Positions 26,160 to 34,248 of a stretch of DNA of 64,000 nucleotides are shown piece after piece (position 1 is the stretch's first letter; every line of letters starts with the position of its first letter). The position numbers were made by a program, and so were the translations under genes. The notes beneath the pieces were generated by a model. It was not told where the DNA came from. It saw nothing but the letters and a program-made list of their open reading frames with translations, and made no database searches. Source of the stretch: Paracoccus pantotrophus (GTDB lineage: Bacteria > Pseudomonadota > Alphaproteobacteria > Rhodobacterales > Rhodobacteraceae); contig NZ_CP044426.1 of the NCBI RefSeq assembly GCF_008824185.1, positions 310,001 through 374,000 of the forward strand, in the 5' to 3' direction.

Positions 26160-26797
26160 CGCCGGGCTTCGGCCCTTTCGATCAGCGCCTCGACCTGGGG
26201 GCCCAGCGATTGCACGATCAGCCCGACCCCTTCGGCCGAGGCATGCAGCCCGTCGGGTTGCAGCATGGCCTTGTAGCCCTCGTCCGGCAGGTCGAAGAGC
26301 GGCTGATACAGGTTCTCCATCAGCAGCGCATCGTGCTGCGCGGCCATGCGCGGCCATATCTCGGCCCAGTCGCGGCGCAAGGGGTCGTCATGGTCGGGCG
26401 AGGCGATGCCGACCAGCAGCAGCGGCCGGCCGGTCTTGCCGGCCTGGCCCAGGATCGAATCCAGGTTGTCTGCGACCATGGCGGGGGAAAAGCCCATCAA
26501 CAGGTCGTTGCCGCCCAACTCGACGATCACCGCATCGGGCTTGTGGCGGGCCAGCGAATAGCCGATCCGCACCCGTCCGCCCGCCGTGGTGTCGCCCGAA
26601 AGCCCGCCGTTCAGCACCAGCACGTCATGGCCGCGCGCCCTCAGCCAGTCCTGCAATTGCGGCACCAGCCCGTGCTTGCGCGGCAGGCCGTAGCCTTCGG
26701 TCAGGCTGTCGCCGAAGGCCAGGATGCGCAGCGGCGTCGCCGCCGCCATCGGTGCGGCCGCAAGGGCCAGGATCAGGACAAGGGCTTTCAGCATCAT
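26156..26797 (-). CDS. GDSL-family arylesterase / lysophospholipase (TesA-like)
   Basis: A 213-residue SGNH hydrolase exported by an N-terminal signal peptide (about 20 residues, ending near PMAAA). Block I GDSLTEGYG holds the nucleophile S31; the oxyanion residues are in NGGLSGDTTAGG and GGND; the Asp-x-x-His pair is in DGLHAS. TesA enzymes hydrolyse acyl-CoA, lysophospholipid or aryl ester bonds; the natural substrate here is unknown. The start overlaps the copA stop by four bases (ATGA). Confidence 0.92.
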   Translation of the reverse strand: MMLKALVLILALAAAPMAAATPLRILAFGDSLTEGYGLPRKHGLVPQLQDWLRARGHDVLVLNGGLSGDTTAGGRVRIGYSLARHKPDAVIVELGGNDLLMGFSPAMVADNLDSILGQAGKTGRPLLLVGIASPDHDDPLRRDWAEIWPRMAAQHDALLMENLYQPLFDLPDEGYKAMLQPDGLHASAEGVGLIVQSLGPQVEALIERAEARR

Positions 26798-29217
26798 GCG
26801 GCACGCCTCAATCGCAACGCGTTACTGACCACGAAGACCGAGGACAGCGCCATGGCCCCGGCCCCCAGCATGGGTGACAACTGTGGCCCGCCAAAGGGCA
26901 CCAGCGCCCCCATGGCCACGGGAATCAGGGCCACATTGTAGCCGAAGGCCCAGAACAGGTTCTGCCGGATATTGCGCATGACGCTGCGTGACAGGCGGAT
27001 GGCCCGCGCCACGCCCATCGGATCGCCGCCGACCAGCACCACCTCGGCCGATTCGATGGCGACATCGGTGCCGGTGCCGATGGCAATGCCGGTCTCGGCC
27101 GCGGCCAGCGCCGGGGCGTCGTTGATGCCGTCGCCGACAAAGACCGTGCCGGGGCCCATCTCGCGGATGGCGGCCAGCTTGCCCTCGGGCAGCACGCCGG
27201 CGGTCACGCGGTCGATGCCCAGCTGGCGGCCCACCGCCTCGGCCGTGGCCTGCACGTCGCCCGAGATCATCGCGGTTTGCAGGCCAAGCGCGTGCAGTTC
27301 GGCCACGGTCTCGGCCGCCTCGGGGCGGATGGGGTCGGCCAGGGCCATGGCGGCGGCGTGCCGGCCGTCCACGGCCAGATGCACCGGGGTCGCGCCATGC
27401 GCCGCCCAGCCCTCGGCCGCGGCGATCAGGGCGGGGGCGGCGGTGATGCCCGCCTCGGCCAGCGCGGCGGCATTGCCGATCAGCAGCGCGTGCCCCTCGA
27501 CCCGTGCCGAAAGCCCGCGGCCCGCCGCAGCCTGAACCGCCTCGGCCGTGGGCAGCTCCAGCCCCTTGCCGTGCGCGGCGCCGACGATGGCGGCCGCCAG
27601 CGGGTGTTCCGAACGCGCCTCGGCCGCGGCGGCAAGACGCAGGGCGTCCAGGGGCGCGATCTCCTCGGCCTCGATGGCGGTCAGGGCGGGCGCGCCTTGC
27701 GTCAGCGTGCCGGTCTTGTCGAAGCCGACGATGCGCGCCTCGGCCAGCCTTTGCAGCGCGTCGCCGCGCCGGAACAGCACGCCCAGTTCCGCGCCGCGCC
27801 CGGTGCCGACCATGATCGAGACCGGCACCGCCAGCCCCATGGCGCAGGGGCAGGCGATGATCAGGACCGCAATCGCCGCGACCAGCGCCTGCCCCAGCGC
27901 GCCGGCAAAGATCATCCACAGCGCGAAGGTCAGGGCCGCCAGCCCGATCACCACCGGCACGAAGACCGCGGTGATGCGGTCCACCAGCGCCTGCACCGGC
28001 AGCTTGGTGGCCTGCGCGTCCTCGACCATGCGGATGATGCGGGCCAGCACCGTGTCGCCGCCGGTCGCGGTGACGCGATAGGCCAGCGCCGCGTTGCCGT
28101 TCACCGTGCCGCCGGTCACGGGATCACCCGGCTGCTTGGCGACCGGCACCGGCTCGCCGGTCAGCATGGATTCGTCGATGGCGCCGCTGCCCTCGGTCAG
28201 CACGCCGTCCACCGCCACCCGCTCGCCGGGGCGCAGATGCACGATGTCGCCGGGATGCAGTTCGGCCACCGGGATTTCGACGATGCGGCCGTCGCGCTCG
28301 ACATGGGCGCTGTCGGGAGCAAGTTCGATCAGCCGGCGGATGGCGTCGCCGGCCTGGCCCTTGGCGCGGGCTTCCAGCCAGCGGCCCAGCAGGATCAGCG
28401 TGACGATGACGGCAGCGGCCTCGAAATAGACATGCACCGAATCCGGCGGCAACAGGCCCGGCGCGAAGGTCGCCACCGTCGAATAGAGCCAGGCCGCCGA
28501 GGCGCCGAGCGCGACCAGGCTGTTCATCTCGGGTGCGCGGCGCATCAGCGCGGGGATGCCGATGCGGAAGAACATCCGCCCCGGCCCGGCCAGGACGGCG
28601 GTGGTCAGCAGGAACTCCAGCACCCAGAGCGTGCGCTGGCCGATGGCCATGTGCAGCCAATGATGGAAGGCGGGAAAGGCATGGCCGCCCATCTCGGCGA
28701 CAAAGACCGGCAGGGTCAGCACCAGGGCGACCAGGAAATTGCGCTTCAGCGTGGCCGCATCGCCGCCATGGTCGTGCATGTGATGGCCGGCCTCGGCCTG
28801 CACCTGCGCCGGATAGCCCTTGGCGGTCACTGCATCGGCCAGCGCCTGCGGCGCGACGGCGGGGGAATGGCGGATGGTGGCGCTGCCGGTGGCCAGGTTC
28901 ACCTGCGCCGTGGTCACGCCGGGCAGCGCGGCCAGCGTCTTTTCGACCCGGCCCGAGCACGAGGCGCAGGTCATGCCCTCAATGGCCAGGCGGGTTTGCT
29001 GCGGCTCGGCCGGGTAGCCGGCCCGCGCCAGCGCCTCGACGGCGCGGGGCAGGGCCTCGGGCGCGGCCAGGCGGAAATGCGCCCGGCCGGTGGCCAGGTT
29101 GACCTGCGGATCACGGACGCCCGGCACGGCGGCCAGCGCCTTTTCGACGCGGCCCACGCAAGAGGCGCAGCTCATGCCCGAGACGGTCAGCTCGGCATCG
29201 TTTGGGTGATGTTTCAT
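26794..29217 (-). CDS. copA: Cu(I)-exporting P1B-type ATPase
   Basis: Pumps Cu(I) out of the cytoplasm using ATP. It has 807 residues. Two N-terminal heavy-metal domains carry GMSCASC (C17, C20) and GMTCASC (C84, C87); a short His-rich stretch (HHMHDHGG, about 145-152) follows. The membrane copper site is CPC (456-458), the phosphorylated aspartate is D500 in DKTGTL, and the SEHPL and GDGINDAPALA motifs complete the ATPase. AGGACAATCCG precedes the ATG. A Cys/His-rich ORF lies just upstream on the same strand. Confidence 0.96.
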   Translation of the reverse strand: MKHHPNDAELTVSGMSCASCVGRVEKALAAVPGVRDPQVNLATGRAHFRLAAPEALPRAVEALARAGYPAEPQQTRLAIEGMTCASCSGRVEKTLAALPGVTTAQVNLATGSATIRHSPAVAPQALADAVTAKGYPAQVQAEAGHHMHDHGGDAATLKRNFLVALVLTLPVFVAEMGGHAFPAFHHWLHMAIGQRTLWVLEFLLTTAVLAGPGRMFFRIGIPALMRRAPEMNSLVALGASAAWLYSTVATFAPGLLPPDSVHVYFEAAAVIVTLILLGRWLEARAKGQAGDAIRRLIELAPDSAHVERDGRIVEIPVAELHPGDIVHLRPGERVAVDGVLTEGSGAIDESMLTGEPVPVAKQPGDPVTGGTVNGNAALAYRVTATGGDTVLARIIRMVEDAQATKLPVQALVDRITAVFVPVVIGLAALTFALWMIFAGALGQALVAAIAVLIIACPCAMGLAVPVSIMVGTGRGAELGVLFRRGDALQRLAEARIVGFDKTGTLTQGAPALTAIEAEEIAPLDALRLAAAAEARSEHPLAAAIVGAAHGKGLELPTAEAVQAAAGRGLSARVEGHALLIGNAAALAEAGITAAPALIAAAEGWAAHGATPVHLAVDGRHAAAMALADPIRPEAAETVAELHALGLQTAMISGDVQATAEAVGRQLGIDRVTAGVLPEGKLAAIREMGPGTVFVGDGINDAPALAAAETGIAIGTGTDVAIESAEVVLVGGDPMGVARAIRLSRSVMRNIRQNLFWAFGYNVALIPVAMGALVPFGGPQLSPMLGAGAMALSSVFVVSNALRLRRAA

Positions 29218-29254
29218 CGGATTGTCCTGTCAGAATGGCGAAAGAAGGCGCGAT

Positions 29255-29509
29255 TCAGACAGGGTGTGGCGGAGCCTGCGGATGGTGCGGTGCGTGGTGC
29301 AGAAGCTGCTGGGGCAGCGGCCCGTCGCCCGGCGCGGGGCGCCAGCGCAGCGGATGGCCATCGCCCGCCAGCATGGGACGGGCCAGGCGCGGACGGGCCG
29401 CGACATGGCAGCGGCAACCGCGCCCGCCCCGGCCCCGGCACAAATGCGGGGCGCGCACGGGCGCGCGACGCGGCGGGCGGCGGATGGAGGCACAGGTCGC
29501 GCAGGTCAT
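29255..29509 (-). CDS. Possible Cys/His/Pro-rich leader ORF upstream of copA
   Basis: An 84-residue open frame ending 37 bases before copA. GGGAAAGGA lies about eight bases upstream of its ATG, a good ribosome binding site. The product starts with a CxxC (MTCATC: C3, C6), has C24, C32, C34 and H35 (GCRCH), and ends in a His/Pro-rich tail (HHAPHHPQAPPHPV). This composition fits metal binding, and the AP/PP-rich end could slow ribosomes. Most third codon positions are G or C, as in real genes here. A competing overlapping frame also exists, and I know no exact family. Confidence 0.45.
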   Translation of the reverse strand: MTCATCASIRRPPRRAPVRAPHLCRGRGGRGCRCHVAARPRLARPMLAGDGHPLRWRPAPGDGPLPQQLLHHAPHHPQAPPHPV

Positions 29510-29645
29510 GGCGGGCGGTCCTTTCCCGATGCAAGCTAGGCACGTTTGCCGCGCGTTTCAACCGCGTCACGGCGCTTTGAGTTGATCCCGGCCGCCCGAG
29601 CGGTTAGGCGCATGGTCAAGAAACGCAAGGATTCAGGACGGACAG

Positions 29646-30224
29646 ATGAACCGCAGACAGATGCTGATGGCCGCCTTGCCGCTGGTGGCCGTGCCCTCGC
29701 TGGCCCTGGCACAGGCCCAGCCCGCGGCGCTGACCACCAAGGCCGAGCCCCGGCGCGATCCCTATGCCCCGACCGAGGTCTCGATCCGCAACGATTTCGA
29801 GGTCGGCAGCATCGTCGTGGTCTCGAAGGATTTCTTCCTCTATCACGTCATCGCGCCTGGCCGGGCGGTGCGCTATGGCGTCGCGGTGGGCAAGGCCGAG
29901 CTGGTCTGGAAGGGCCGCGCCACCGTCGGGCGCAAGACCGAATGGCCCAGCTGGACCCCCACGCCGGCGATGATCAAGCGCAATCCCGGCCAATATGCCA
30001 AATGGGCCGACGGCATGCCGGGCGGCCCGTCCAACCCGCTGGGCGCGCGGGCGCTGTATCTTTACGACGCCAGGGGCAACGACACCTCGATCCGCATCCA
30101 TGGCACGACCGAGCCGAACTCGATCGGCCGCGCCGTCTCGAACGGCTGCATCCGCATGCGCAACGAGGCGGTGATGGACCTGTTCGAGCAGGTGCCGATC
30201 GGAACCCCGGTCTACGTCTACTAA
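29646..30224 (+). CDS. L,D-transpeptidase (YkuD family)
   Basis: A periplasmic enzyme that forms 3-3 peptidoglycan cross-links or attaches proteins to the wall. It has 192 residues with a signal peptide (MNRRQMLMAALPLVAVPSLA-LAQA). The catalytic signature is present: H152 in IRIHGTTEP and the nucleophile C168 in SNGCIRM. A GGACAG precedes the ATG. Its TAA stop is directly followed by the GTG start of selU. Confidence 0.93.
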   Translation: MNRRQMLMAALPLVAVPSLALAQAQPAALTTKAEPRRDPYAPTEVSIRNDFEVGSIVVVSKDFFLYHVIAPGRAVRYGVAVGKAELVWKGRATVGRKTEWPSWTPTPAMIKRNPGQYAKWADGMPGGPSNPLGARALYLYDARGNDTSIRIHGTTEPNSIGRAVSNGCIRMRNEAVMDLFEQVPIGTPVYVY

Positions 30225-31322
30225 GTGGACATCCGCCTGACATCGCTGTCGGACCCGGTGCTGTCCGGGTTCGATACCGTCATCGACACGCGCTCGCCTT
30301 CGGAATATGCCGAGGATCACCTGCCGGGCGCGATCAACCTGCCGGTGCTGTCGGACGAGCAGCGCGCGCAGGTCGGCACGATCTACAAGCAGGTTTCCCC
30401 CTTCGATGCCCGCAAGCTGGGCGGCGCCATGGTCGCCGCCAATGCCGCGCGTCATATCGCCGGGCCGCTGGCGGGTTTCGGCGGCGGCTGGCGGCCGCTG
30501 GTCTATTGCTGGCGCGGCGGCCAGCGCTCGGGGGCCTTCGCCACCATCCTGTCGCAGATCGGCTGGCGTGTCGGCCGCATCGAGGGCGGCTACAAGGCCT
30601 GGCGGGCGCTGGTGGTGGCGCGGGTCACGGCACCCGTGGCCGCGCCGGTGGTGGTGCTGGACGGCAATACCGGCAGCGCCAAGACCGAAATCCTGGCGCG
30701 GCTTGCGGCGCGCGGCCACCAAGTCATCGACCTGGAGGGGCTGGCGAACCATCGCGGCAGCCTGTTCGGGGCGCTGCCGGGCGGCCAGCCATCGCAGAAG
30801 CTGTTCGAAAGCCGCCTCGCCCTGGCGCTGGAGGCGCTGGACCCCGCGCGGCCGCTGCTGGTCGAGGCCGAAAGCTCGCGCATCGGCGCGCTGAACCTGC
30901 CACGCGGCATCTGGCAGGCGATCGCGGCGGCGCCGCGCATCCGTCTGGCCGTGCCGGTCGAGGCCCGCGCCGCCTATACCGAACGCGCCTATGCCGAGAC
31001 CTGCGCCGATCCCGAGGCCGTGGCGCGGATCGTGGCGCTGTTGCGGCCCTTGCACCCGGCCGAGCGGATCGAGGGCTGGTTGCGCCTGGTCGATGCCGCC
31101 GACTGGCGCGGGCTGGCCGAGGGGCTGATGCGCGACCATTACGACCCACGCTATGAGAAGCACCGGGCGCGCCATGACGACGGTCGCGGGCCGGCGGTGG
31201 CGCTGGACGGGCTGGACGACCTCGAGGCCGCCGCTTCGGCGGTCGAGGCGGTGCTGGCGGGGCTTGAGCTTGCCGGGCCGGCGCCGGCGGCACGCTCGGC
31301 GGCCTCCGGCGGGGATATTTGA
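30225..31322 (+). CDS. selU: tRNA 2-selenouridine synthase (MnmH)
   Basis: Converts 2-thiouridine at the wobble position of some tRNAs to 2-selenouridine through a geranylated intermediate. It has 365 residues: an N-terminal rhodanese domain with active C95 (VYCWRGGQRSG) and a C-terminal P-loop domain (DGNTGSAKTE, about 146-155). The start is a GTG immediately after the L,D-transpeptidase stop. The selenium donor needs SelD, which is not in the window. The last residues are encoded by a copy of the ATTT repeat. Confidence 0.92.
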   Translation: MDIRLTSLSDPVLSGFDTVIDTRSPSEYAEDHLPGAINLPVLSDEQRAQVGTIYKQVSPFDARKLGGAMVAANAARHIAGPLAGFGGGWRPLVYCWRGGQRSGAFATILSQIGWRVGRIEGGYKAWRALVVARVTAPVAAPVVVLDGNTGSAKTEILARLAARGHQVIDLEGLANHRGSLFGALPGGQPSQKLFESRLALALEALDPARPLLVEAESSRIGALNLPRGIWQAIAAAPRIRLAVPVEARAAYTERAYAETCADPEAVARIVALLRPLHPAERIEGWLRLVDAADWRGLAEGLMRDHYDPRYEKHRARHDDGRGPAVALDGLDDLEAAASAVEAVLAGLELAGPAPAARSAASGGDI

Positions 31323-31334
31323 ACAAGAAAGAAG
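31300..31334 (+). repeat. ATTT-tail repeat copy (c), forming the 3' end of selU
   Basis: CCTCCGGCGGGGATATTTGA followed by ACAAGAAAGAAG. The copy runs through the selU stop codon, so the repeat supplies the last codons (SGGDI). It lies between convergent selU and the purine nucleoside phosphorylase gene. Confidence 0.65.
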
Positions 31335-31340
31335 CCGGGG

Positions 31341-32144
31341 TCAGGCGCCCTGGCCAAGGAAGCGGCGCAGGATGCGTTCCAGCTTGGCCGCGCCCAGCGG
31401 CGCCATGGCCTTGGTATGTTCGTGGCTGATCGATTCGTCCGAGAGGCCGGCGCCCATATTGGTGATGACCGAGACGGCGGCGCAGCGCAGGCCCAGGAAG
31501 CGCGCCAGGATCACCTCGGGCACGGTGGACATGCCGACCGCATCGGCGCCCAGGATGCGGGCGGCGCGAATCTCGGCCGGGGTCTCGAAGGAAGGCCCCG
31601 AGAACCAGCAATAGACCCCCTCGGGCAGCGCGATCCCATCGGCCTCGGCGGCGGCCCTGAGCCCGGCGCGGAGGCCCGGGTCATGGGCGTCGGTCATCGG
31701 CACGAAGCGCGCCTCGCTGGGTTCCCCGATCAGCGGATTGGTGCCGGCGAAGGCGATGTGGTCCGACAGCAGCATCAGGGATCCCGGCGGCATCTCGGCG
31801 CGCAGGCTGCCCGCTGCATTGGTCAGGATCAGCTGCCGGGTGCCGAGTGCCTTCAGCACCTCCAGCGGCAGGCGCATGACATCGGCGCGGCCGGATTCGT
31901 AGTAATGCGCCCGCCCGCCCAGGACCGCGACCCGCCGCCCCTCCAGCTGTCCGACGACCAGTTGCGGCACATGGCCCGACACCCCGGCATGCGGAAAGCC
32001 CGGCAGGTCGGAATAGGGGATCGCCACGCCCTCGACCGCCGCCGCCAGATGCCCGAGCCCCGAGCCGAGGATCAGCCCGTATTCCGGCGGCGCGTCCCCC
32101 GCCCGGCTGCGGATCAGATCGGCGAGTTCAGCGTTCCTTGACAT
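31341..32144 (-). CDS. punA: Purine nucleoside phosphorylase
   Basis: Splits purine nucleosides to base and ribose 1-phosphate. It has 267 residues, the trimeric PNP length. Typical blocks are LILGSGLGHLA, the phosphate-binding GRAHYYE, LTNAAGSLR, YCWFSGPSFETPAE and the specificity-site TNMGAGLS. It is the last gene of the minus-strand nucleoside importer operon and overlaps the permease gene by 17 bases, so imported nucleosides would be phosphorolysed at once. Gene symbol by family; xapA-like substrate breadth is possible. Confidence 0.92.
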   Translation of the reverse strand: MSRNAELADLIRSRAGDAPPEYGLILGSGLGHLAAAVEGVAIPYSDLPGFPHAGVSGHVPQLVVGQLEGRRVAVLGGRAHYYESGRADVMRLPLEVLKALGTRQLILTNAAGSLRAEMPPGSLMLLSDHIAFAGTNPLIGEPSEARFVPMTDAHDPGLRAGLRAAAEADGIALPEGVYCWFSGPSFETPAEIRAARILGADAVGMSTVPEVILARFLGLRCAAVSVITNMGAGLSDESISHEHTKAMAPLGAAKLERILRRFLGQGA

Positions 32145-33093
32145 AGGGCTCTCCTCCGGCGCGGGGCGGGATGGCGCGGCCGACGAAGCCGGCCAGGATG
32201 ATGACGGTCAGGATATAGGGCAGGGCGTTCATGAACATCGAGGGCACGGTCACCACCCCCAGGTCGAGATTCGGGAAGCGGTTCGCCACCGCCTCCATCA
32301 GCCCGAACAGGAAGGTGGCGAAAAGCGCGCTCCATGGCCGCCACTTGGCGAAGATCAGCGCCGCCAGCGCGATGAAGCCGCGCCCGGCGGTCATCTCCTT
32401 GACGAAACCGGCCGAGATGCCGGTGGCGAGATAGGCGCCTGCGAGGCCGCAAAGCACCCCGCAGATCATCACGGCGGCAAAGCGCAGCCGGGTGACCGAG
32501 ACGCCAGCGGTATCGACCGAGGCCGGGTTCTCGCCCACCGCGCGCAGCCGCAACCCGAAGCGGGTGCGATAGAGCACCCACCAGGTCAGCGGCACCATGG
32601 CGAAGGCGATATAGACCAGGATGGTGTGGCCCGAGATCAGCTCGGCATAGACCGGCCCGATCACCGGCACCGGGCGCAGGCTGTCGGCGAAGGGCAGGGT
32701 GATCTCGCCGAACCGCGCCGCGCCGGAGAGCGAGGGCGTGCGCCCGCCCAGCCCGAAGATCTTCTGCCCCAGAAGCACCGTCAGCCCCGAGGCGAGGAAG
32801 TTGATCGCCACGCCCGAGATCAGCTGGTTGCCGCGAAAGCTGATCGAGGCGAGGCCATGCAGCCCGGCCATGGCCGCGGCGCCGGCGATCCCGGCCAGCA
32901 GCCCCAGCCAGGCGCTGCCGGTGGCATAGGCGACCGAGGCCGAGGTGAAGGCCGCCATCAGCATCTTGCCTTCCAGCCCGATATCGAAGACCCCGGCGCG
33001 CTCCGAATAAAGCCCGGCCAGGCAGGCCAGCAGCAGGGGCGTCATCAGCCGCACCGCTGAATCGAGGATCTGGATCACGGTCGCGAAATCCAT
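32128..33093 (-). CDS. Nucleoside ABC transporter permease (NupQ-like)
   Basis: The second inner-membrane permease of the importer, 321 residues, BPD_transp_2 family with about eight hydrophobic helices. The signatures SERAGVFDIGLEGKML and the EAA-like ENPASVDTAGVSVTRLR are typical of permeases that work with BMP-type receptors. I use the ATG at 33093, sharing one base with the preceding stop (TGATG). Confidence 0.9.
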   Translation of the reverse strand: MDFATVIQILDSAVRLMTPLLLACLAGLYSERAGVFDIGLEGKMLMAAFTSASVAYATGSAWLGLLAGIAGAAAMAGLHGLASISFRGNQLISGVAINFLASGLTVLLGQKIFGLGGRTPSLSGAARFGEITLPFADSLRPVPVIGPVYAELISGHTILVYIAFAMVPLTWWVLYRTRFGLRLRAVGENPASVDTAGVSVTRLRFAAVMICGVLCGLAGAYLATGISAGFVKEMTAGRGFIALAALIFAKWRPWSALFATFLFGLMEAVANRFPNLDLGVVTVPSMFMNALPYILTVIILAGFVGRAIPPRAGGEPYVKER

Positions 33094-34187
33094 CACGCCC
33101 CCTTCCGGCGCAGCGCCGTGAACAGCCGTTCCAGCGGCATGCGCACCATGTTGTCCAGCGCCCCGGTGAACAGGATCACCAGCGCCTGGATGACCACGAT
33201 CAGCTCGCGCGGGATCGAGGTCCACAGCGCCAGTTCGCCCCCGCCCTGGTAGAGGAAGCCGAAGAGCAGCGCCGCCAGGAATACCCCGAACGGGTGGTTG
33301 CGGCCCATCAGCGCCACGGCGATGCCGATGAAGCCGGCGCCCTCGACCGCGTTCAGCATCAGCCGCTCGGCCTCGCCCATGACGTTGTTGATCGCCATCA
33401 GCCCGGCCAGCGCCCCCGAGACCAGCATGGCCAGGACCGTGATCCGCACCGGCGAGATGCCGGCGTAAAGCGCCGCCTGTTCGGACTTGCCGAAGGCGCG
33501 GATCTCATAGCCCGGCCGCGTATGCCAGATCAGCAGCCAGACCAGCAGGCAGGCGGCGATGGCGACGAAGAAGGTGACATTGGCGGGCGTGTTCCGGCCC
33601 CATTCGAAGCCGAGCCCCAGCGCCATGTCCGAAAGCTTCGGCAGATGCGCCGCCGCGGGGAACCGGGCCGAGGCCGGGTCCATGCTGCCCACGGGCCGCA
33701 GCAGGTTGACCAGGACATAGTTCAGCAGCGCCGCGGCGATGAAATTGAACATGATGGTGGTGATGACGATATGGCTGCCGCGCCGGGCCTGCAGCCAGGC
33801 CGGGATCAGCGCCCAAAGCGCCCCGAACAGCGCCGCCCCGACCGCCGCCGCCGGCAGAGCGAAGGCCCAATGCGGCCAGGGCAGGGCCAGTACCACCAGC
33901 GCGACGCCCAGGCCCCCCAGGGCGGCCTGCCCCTCGCCGCCGATGTTGAACAGCCCGGCATGATAGGCGACCATGACCGCCAGGCCGGTGAAGATGAAAT
34001 TCGTTGTGTAATACAGGGTGAAGCCCCAACCATAGCTGGATCCCAGTGCGCCCTGGACCATCACCTTCAGCGCCTCGACGGGATCTTCACCGATAGCCAG
34101 GATCACCAGTGCCGAGATGCCAAAGGCCAGCACCAGAGAAATCAGCGGCGTCAGGATCACATCCGCCCATTTCGGCATTCGCTCCAT
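33093..34187 (-). CDS. Nucleoside ABC transporter permease (NupP-like)
   Basis: The first permease, 364 residues, starting MERMPKWADVILTP with GGGAGAGGCGGG upstream. The motifs YHAGLFNIGGEGQ and the cytoplasmic loop FGKSEQAALYAGISPVR match NupP/YufP-type nucleoside permeases. It forms a heterodimer channel with the following gene product. A repeat copy lies in the 61-base gap between it and the ATPase gene. Confidence 0.9.
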   Translation of the reverse strand: MERMPKWADVILTPLISLVLAFGISALVILAIGEDPVEALKVMVQGALGSSYGWGFTLYYTTNFIFTGLAVMVAYHAGLFNIGGEGQAALGGLGVALVVLALPWPHWAFALPAAAVGAALFGALWALIPAWLQARRGSHIVITTIMFNFIAAALLNYVLVNLLRPVGSMDPASARFPAAAHLPKLSDMALGLGFEWGRNTPANVTFFVAIAACLLVWLLIWHTRPGYEIRAFGKSEQAALYAGISPVRITVLAMLVSGALAGLMAINNVMGEAERLMLNAVEGAGFIGIAVALMGRNHPFGVFLAALLFGFLYQGGGELALWTSIPRELIVVIQALVILFTGALDNMVRMPLERLFTALRRKGA

Positions 34188-34208
34188 CAGCCCGCCTCTC
34201 CCGGTTTT

Positions 34209-34243
34209 CTCCGTTTTCCAAATACCCCCGCCGGAGGCATGCG
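34209..34243 (-). repeat. ATTT-tail repeat copy (d), inside the nucleoside importer operon
   Basis: On the minus strand CCTCCGGCGGGGGTATTTGG is followed by AAAACGGAGAAAA, almost the same as copy (c). It lies between the ATPase and permease genes of one operon. Confidence 0.65.
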
Positions 34244-34248
34244 ACGGC

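Noticed and set aside
29214..29570. A 118-codon minus-strand frame overlapping the proposed Cys/His-rich leader
   Set aside because: It would run into the copA start, has no good ribosome binding site and no distinctive composition; the 84-codon frame is better supported.
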